From: JAUXEH01 sp965602945
Lineage (GTDB): Bacteria > Acidobacteriota > Aminicenantia > Aminicenantales > Aminicenantaceae
Reading direction: 5' to 3'
Assembly: GCA_965602945.1 (NCBI GenBank)
Contig: CBFDBC010000010.1
Location: 1-34,401, forward strand
Length of the DNA: 34,401 bases
Under the pieces are notes generated by a model that worked only from the letters and a program-made list of their open reading frames with translations, was not told the DNA's origin and searched no databases. Numbering within the stretch: position 1 is the stretch's first letter; the number at the start of each line of letters is the position of its first letter. Both the position numbers and the translations under genes were made by a program. Shown here one piece after another: positions 31,318-34,401 of the stretch.

Positions 31318-33162
31318 TCAGCCTATGGTCAGCAGCGGCTGGGTGGAGTCGATCTCGTCACCGATGGCGACATGCACGGCCGCCACCCGGCCCCCTACCG
31401 GAGCCAGGATGTCATGCTGGGCCTTCATGGCCTCCACATTGGCCACCACCTGTCCCTTGGTGATCGTATCACCCACCTTGACCTTGATGTCGGACACATC
31501 CACCTGGCCGGCAAAGGTCGAATGGACCGGCGTGCCCTGGGCCGGGCCTCCGGAAGGCTGCGGCTCGGGGGCAGCGGCCGTCCCGGGAGACTCCCCCGCC
31601 GGCGCGACCGTCACCGTGAAGGTGCGCGACACGTTGTTTTCCGTGACCGTACAGACCGTGGTCACCGGCCCGGTCAGGGCGGCCGGGGCAGCGGCAGGAG
31701 TTGCGGAAGCCGGTTTTGGAGCGTCTTCCGTTTTTTTCTTGAACGGGATGTCGATTCGGGGTTTTCCTGTCAGGAGGCGTATGCCTTCGTTGAGCTCCAT
31801 CTTCTTCCCCGGCACCATGGCTGCCAGGACCAGGAACGTGTTCTTGTCCGTCACTTCGAGACCGCGTTCCTTCAGTGCCTCCTGGGCCGGCCCGATGTTC
31901 TTGGGCGCGGCCTCCAGAGGATTCCCTTCGAAAACGGGCAGTTCCAGCTGTTCCGAGGCGGCCTTCACGACGTCGGGATTCGGGGGAAGGGGAGTCCGGC
32001 CGAAATAGCCGAGGACGGATTTTCCGAAGCCGGGATCGATCTTTTTCCAGCGTCCGTGCAGAACGTTGTTGAAAGCCTGCAGCCAGTACTGCTGGCTGCC
32101 AGGTGTGACGCTGGTCCAGGCGCCGCCGGCTTCCACCACCACCGGAAACTCCGCCAGGACTTCGCTGTAACGGTCCAGGATCCCGGCCTTTACCATCATG
32201 TGGACATTGGGTCCGATGGCTCCGCCGGGCATGGGGAAACCCAGGACACGGGGATCGGGTGTGGTTGTGGTGGGATTGAACGCGTATTCCTGCATCAGCT
32301 CGCCCAGCATGTCCTGGATCCGGGTCAGCCGGCTGACGTCGATATCCAGGCTGAACCCGGTCCCCTTGAGGGCGTGCGCCAGTGAGCGGGCATCCGGCTG
32401 CACCGTGCCGCTGGCCATGGGACGGACCGAAAGATCGACTCCGTCCGCACCTCCGGAGATCGCAGCCATGTAGCACGCCACCGCGGTACTGGCCGTATCG
32501 TGAGTGTGCATCCACAGCGGCATCTCCGGCGGCATGATCTTTCTCAGGCCCACCGCGGTATCATAGATGGTCTTGGGATCCGTGGTCCCGCTGGCATCCT
32601 TCAGGCAGAGGCTGTCGATCTGCACGTCGCTGTCCAGGAGGCGCATTCCGATATCGATGTAGAAATCTGAGGTGTGCACCTTGTCCGAGGCAAAGGGCAG
32701 GCCCATGAGCGCTATACAAACCTGGTGGTGCATCCCGGACTTGACGATATGTCGTCCCGTGTTGACAAGGTTCGGGACGTCGTTCATGAAGTCAAAGTTC
32801 CGGTCCCATGTCGTGCCGTGCTGCTTCATCAATTTTGCCTGGAGCTCCAGCCCCTCTGGAGACTGTGTCGTCAGCGTGACCCCTGAGACGGACCGGGTCA
32901 GTATCTGGAGGTCCACGTCCGGCCCGACTGCGTCGCGCATGCTCTGCATGTCTTCGAAGGGATCCTCCCCCAGATAAAAATAGGGCGCCTGGTAGCGGGC
33001 ACCGCCGCCGAATTCGAAATGCCGGATCCCCGCCTCGGCAGAGGCCTTCATGGCGGGAAGGATATCCTGCAGCCTCACCTTCCCGCCGAACGAGCTCTGA
33101 AGCCCGTCGCGGAAAGGAGTGAACATGACTCGGATAGATTTGGGATTTTTTGTATAGATCAT
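31318..33162 (-). CDS. oadA: Oxaloacetate decarboxylase alpha subunit (carboxyltransferase plus biotin carrier)
   Basis: A 614-residue subunit. The carboxyltransferase TIM barrel (about 5-280) shows the metal Asp in FRDGLQSS, the Lys that is carbamylated in SLCLKDASG and metal histidines in MHTHDT. The PYC/OadA conserved domain follows (about 290-470). Then come an Ala/Pro-rich linker (about 475-545) and the biotinyl domain. The biotin site is VEAMKAQ with Lys580, 34 residues from the end, the standard distance; the residue after the Lys is Ala rather than the usual Met. Domain order matches OadA, while PycB of two-part pyruvate carboxylase is similar; linkage to oadG and oadB makes the pump the likely role. 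ATG at 33162 overlaps the oadG stop (ATGA) and has GAGGAG upstream. Confidence 0.96.
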   Translation of the reverse strand: MIYTKNPKSIRVMFTPFRDGLQSSFGGKVRLQDILPAMKASAEAGIRHFEFGGGARYQAPYFYLGEDPFEDMQSMRDAVGPDVDLQILTRSVSGVTLTTQSPEGLELQAKLMKQHGTTWDRNFDFMNDVPNLVNTGRHIVKSGMHHQVCIALMGLPFASDKVHTSDFYIDIGMRLLDSDVQIDSLCLKDASGTTDPKTIYDTAVGLRKIMPPEMPLWMHTHDTASTAVACYMAAISGGADGVDLSVRPMASGTVQPDARSLAHALKGTGFSLDIDVSRLTRIQDMLGELMQEYAFNPTTTTPDPRVLGFPMPGGAIGPNVHMMVKAGILDRYSEVLAEFPVVVEAGGAWTSVTPGSQQYWLQAFNNVLHGRWKKIDPGFGKSVLGYFGRTPLPPNPDVVKAASEQLELPVFEGNPLEAAPKNIGPAQEALKERGLEVTDKNTFLVLAAMVPGKKMELNEGIRLLTGKPRIDIPFKKKTEDAPKPASATPAAAPAALTGPVTTVCTVTENNVSRTFTVTVAPAGESPGTAAAPEPQPSGGPAQGTPVHSTFAGQVDVSDIKVKVGDTITKGQVVANVEAMKAQHDILAPVGGRVAAVHVAIGDEIDSTQPLLTIG

Positions 33163-33371
33163 GGTTTCTCCTCGATCTTCGTTACCTTGGTTCCGGGAAG
33201 AACGCTTCCGAGGACGGCTGTCAGAGCAGCCACCAACGCCGGATCCGAGGCGCTTTCCAGCCCTGGGAACACCCGCATGAGCAGACGCATGAGCAGTGCC
33301 AGCAGGCAGAGGATAAGGAAAACCCAAAGAAATGCAGCCCCACAGATCAAGACCAGTTCGGCAGACGCCAT
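33159..33371 (-). CDS. oadG: Sodium-pumping decarboxylase gamma subunit
   Basis: A 70-residue protein with one N-terminal membrane helix (VLICGAAFLWVFLILCLLALLM, about 7-28) and a short hydrophilic tail (ending KVTKIEEKP), the form of OadG, which joins the alpha and beta subunits. The sequence is short and low in information, so the call depends on size, topology and position first in the oad operon. Ribosome site GGAGGAGAGGGG before the ATG. Its last bases overlap the oadA start (ATGA), so the two are coupled. Confidence 0.85.
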   Translation of the reverse strand: MASAELVLICGAAFLWVFLILCLLALLMRLLMRVFPGLESASDPALVAALTAVLGSVLPGTKVTKIEEKP

Positions 33372-33424
33372 CCCCTCTCCTCCTTTGAAGTACGGATCAC
33401 GATTCTTCCCGTGAATTGTGAAAA

Positions 33425-33453
33425 AGTATAGACCGGGGAAAGAAGCCTGTCAA
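33425..33453 (-). promoter_or_regulatory. Sigma-70 type promoter of oadGAB
   Basis: TTGACA (33448-33453), a 17-base spacer and TATACT (33425-33430) on the minus strand. Start near 33418. It lies just after the biotin ligase stop, so oadGAB can be made without the ligase. A small TCACG/CGTGA inverted repeat follows in the leader. Confidence 0.8.
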
Positions 33454-33459
33454 GGAACT

Positions 33460-34401
33460 TCAGTCGAGCAGTATCAATCGGCCCCGAGTCACAGGTTCGC
33501 TTCGGCCATCGATGTAGATTTCCAGCCTGGGCCCTATCCTCCCGACCCTGCCGGAGGCCAGCTCGTGCGAGTCTCCGCTCAAGGGGTCGGAGAGGATGCG
33601 CACCCGGCGACCCATGATCACGGATCTCTCCAAGTAGGTGTCCAACAGCGCCGCGGCCTCCCCCTCGCACAGTTTCCGGTAGTTGGCCTCCAACCGCGAC
33701 AGCAAGCGGCTTAACACGACGCCAAGACCGCATGAGGCCGGGTCAGGGCAGTTTGCAGCCAGGGACGTCACCGCCGGGACAAACTCGGTGGGCTCCACTC
33801 GCGGCAGGGTTTCCACATTGAGCCCGATCCCCAGCACCGCGGACCGCACAAGGTCCTCCTGGCTCTGTATGTGAACCACGAAGCCCGCGACCTTGGCGGA
33901 ATCGAGCAGGATGTCGTTGACCCATTTTATGCCGGGCCGGGCGACCAGTCCCGCCAGGCCGTCCAGGCTTTCGACCACAGAGACGGCGGCGAGCACCGGG
34001 AAGCCCACCCCCTGGTCCGAGAGAACCCGCTCGGGCCGCCAATGAATGGTGAGATGGAGGTTTCCGGGTTCGGCGGCCCAGGGGCGGCCTCGCTGACCGT
34101 GAAATCCCCGGCCGGAACCGGCCATGCAGACCATCCCATCGGGAAGCGGGTCGGGCCCCCCGGCCAGTTCGACGACCAGATCGAACTGGGAAAACGCGGA
34201 GTGGGAAACACACAGGGCGGTCCGGCCTCCCGGGATATCACCCACTTCGCCCTGGAGGACTTCTTTACCCCGAAACAATCGTGCCGCCAGGGTTCGAAGC
34301 CCCGCCGGCTGAAAGACGGTGGGAGAAGGCACGGGCCGCCAGTTCTCCGCTTCCGGGAACATCTCCCGGGCGGATCTCTCGCTGTCTGTATAGATGACCA
34401 T
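33460..34401 (-). CDS. birA: Biotin--protein ligase (BirA catalytic type) with an unusual N-terminus
   Basis: At least 313 residues; the ATG at 34401 is the last base of the window, so the true start may lie outside. The catalytic core starts near 65 and has GRGFHGQRGRPWAAEPGN (97-114), a variant of the GRGRxGRxW biotin/ATP loop with extra residues, then KWVNDILLDSAKVAGF (159-174, catalytic-type Lys170) and VLGIGLNVE (189-197). A C-terminal BPL domain (about 265-313) ends the protein. Residues 1-60 (IYTDSERSAREMFPEAENW...) do not form the winged-helix repressor domain of E. coli BirA, so it probably does not act on DNA. It attaches biotin to carrier lysines, and OadA next door (K580) is an obvious target. 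Confidence 0.9.
   Translation of the reverse strand: MVIYTDSERSAREMFPEAENWRPVPSPTVFQPAGLRTLAARLFRGKEVLQGEVGDIPGGRTALCVSHSAFSQFDLVVELAGGPDPLPDGMVCMAGSGRGFHGQRGRPWAAEPGNLHLTIHWRPERVLSDQGVGFPVLAAVSVVESLDGLAGLVARPGIKWVNDILLDSAKVAGFVVHIQSQEDLVRSAVLGIGLNVETLPRVEPTEFVPAVTSLAANCPDPASCGLGVVLSRLLSRLEANYRKLCEGEAAALLDTYLERSVIMGRRVRILSDPLSGDSHELASGRVGRIGPRLEIYIDGRSEPVTRGRLILLD

Noticed and set aside
1..34401. tRNA, rRNA, CRISPR arrays, insertion sequences and prophage
   Set aside because: I found no T-loop/acceptor patterns, no regularly spaced repeats, no transposase or integrase motifs and no phage structural genes in the reading.

Overview
The window is a gene-dense (about 60% G+C by eye) piece of a Gram-negative, probably anaerobic bacterial chromosome. 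An LPS export permease, SurA-like chaperones, a TonB-dependent receptor start and a DUF5916-type outer-membrane barrel indicate an outer membrane. A flavodiiron protein, a sodium-pumping decarboxylase and a pyruvoyl arginine decarboxylase fit an anaerobic or microaerobic life. The receptor with its carboxypeptidase-regulatory N-terminus, the DUF5916 protein and the fused LptF-LptG permease are reminiscent of the Acidobacteriota/Aminicenantes group; this placement is an inference, not a proven assignment. I see no tRNA or rRNA genes, CRISPR arrays, insertion sequences or phage genes. The content is mainly housekeeping.

Layout. 1-478 (minus) is the start of a TonB-dependent receptor, read from a TTG codon behind a sigma-54-type promoter and a 150-base leader. 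902-3474 (plus) carries a CLC chloride transporter with regulatory domains, then a bifunctional nuclease with its own promoter. 3475-7840 (minus) is groES-groEL followed, after a strong terminator, by the fused LPS permease. Two CIRCE operators sit at the groES promoter. 8008-11740 (minus) is an operon: unknown protein, pgeF, purC, PHP phosphoesterase, cvpA and a Fis-type DNA-binding protein. 11805-13007 (minus) is a flavodiiron protein.

13160-19096 (plus) is a run of five genes: a sodium-coupled transporter, an LPG-synthase-type membrane protein, and an EnvC/CtpA/YibQ cell-envelope trio in which both the LytM and the S41 peptidase domains have lost their catalytic residues. A 342-base non-coding stretch with a perfect 22-bp inverted repeat follows. 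Next come a lipoprotein and an arginine decarboxylase. 20589-25993 (minus) is mfd followed by two parvulin-type periplasmic chaperones. A small conserved-looking protein (26181-26426), the DUF5916 outer-membrane protein (minus) and a divergent lipoprotein amidohydrolase (plus) come next. The right end (30180-34401, minus) has a biotin ligase, then oadG-oadA-oadB from their own promoter. This groups the sodium-pumping decarboxylase with the enzyme that biotinylates it.

How they work together: much of the window serves the envelope (LPS export, outer-membrane protein folding, amidase control, lipoproteins, barrel proteins). The oad pump exports sodium and the NSS transporter could use that gradient. 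Several sigma-70-like promoters with 16-18 bp spacers can be read directly, and two of them sit so close to the start codon that leaderless or near-leaderless messages are possible.
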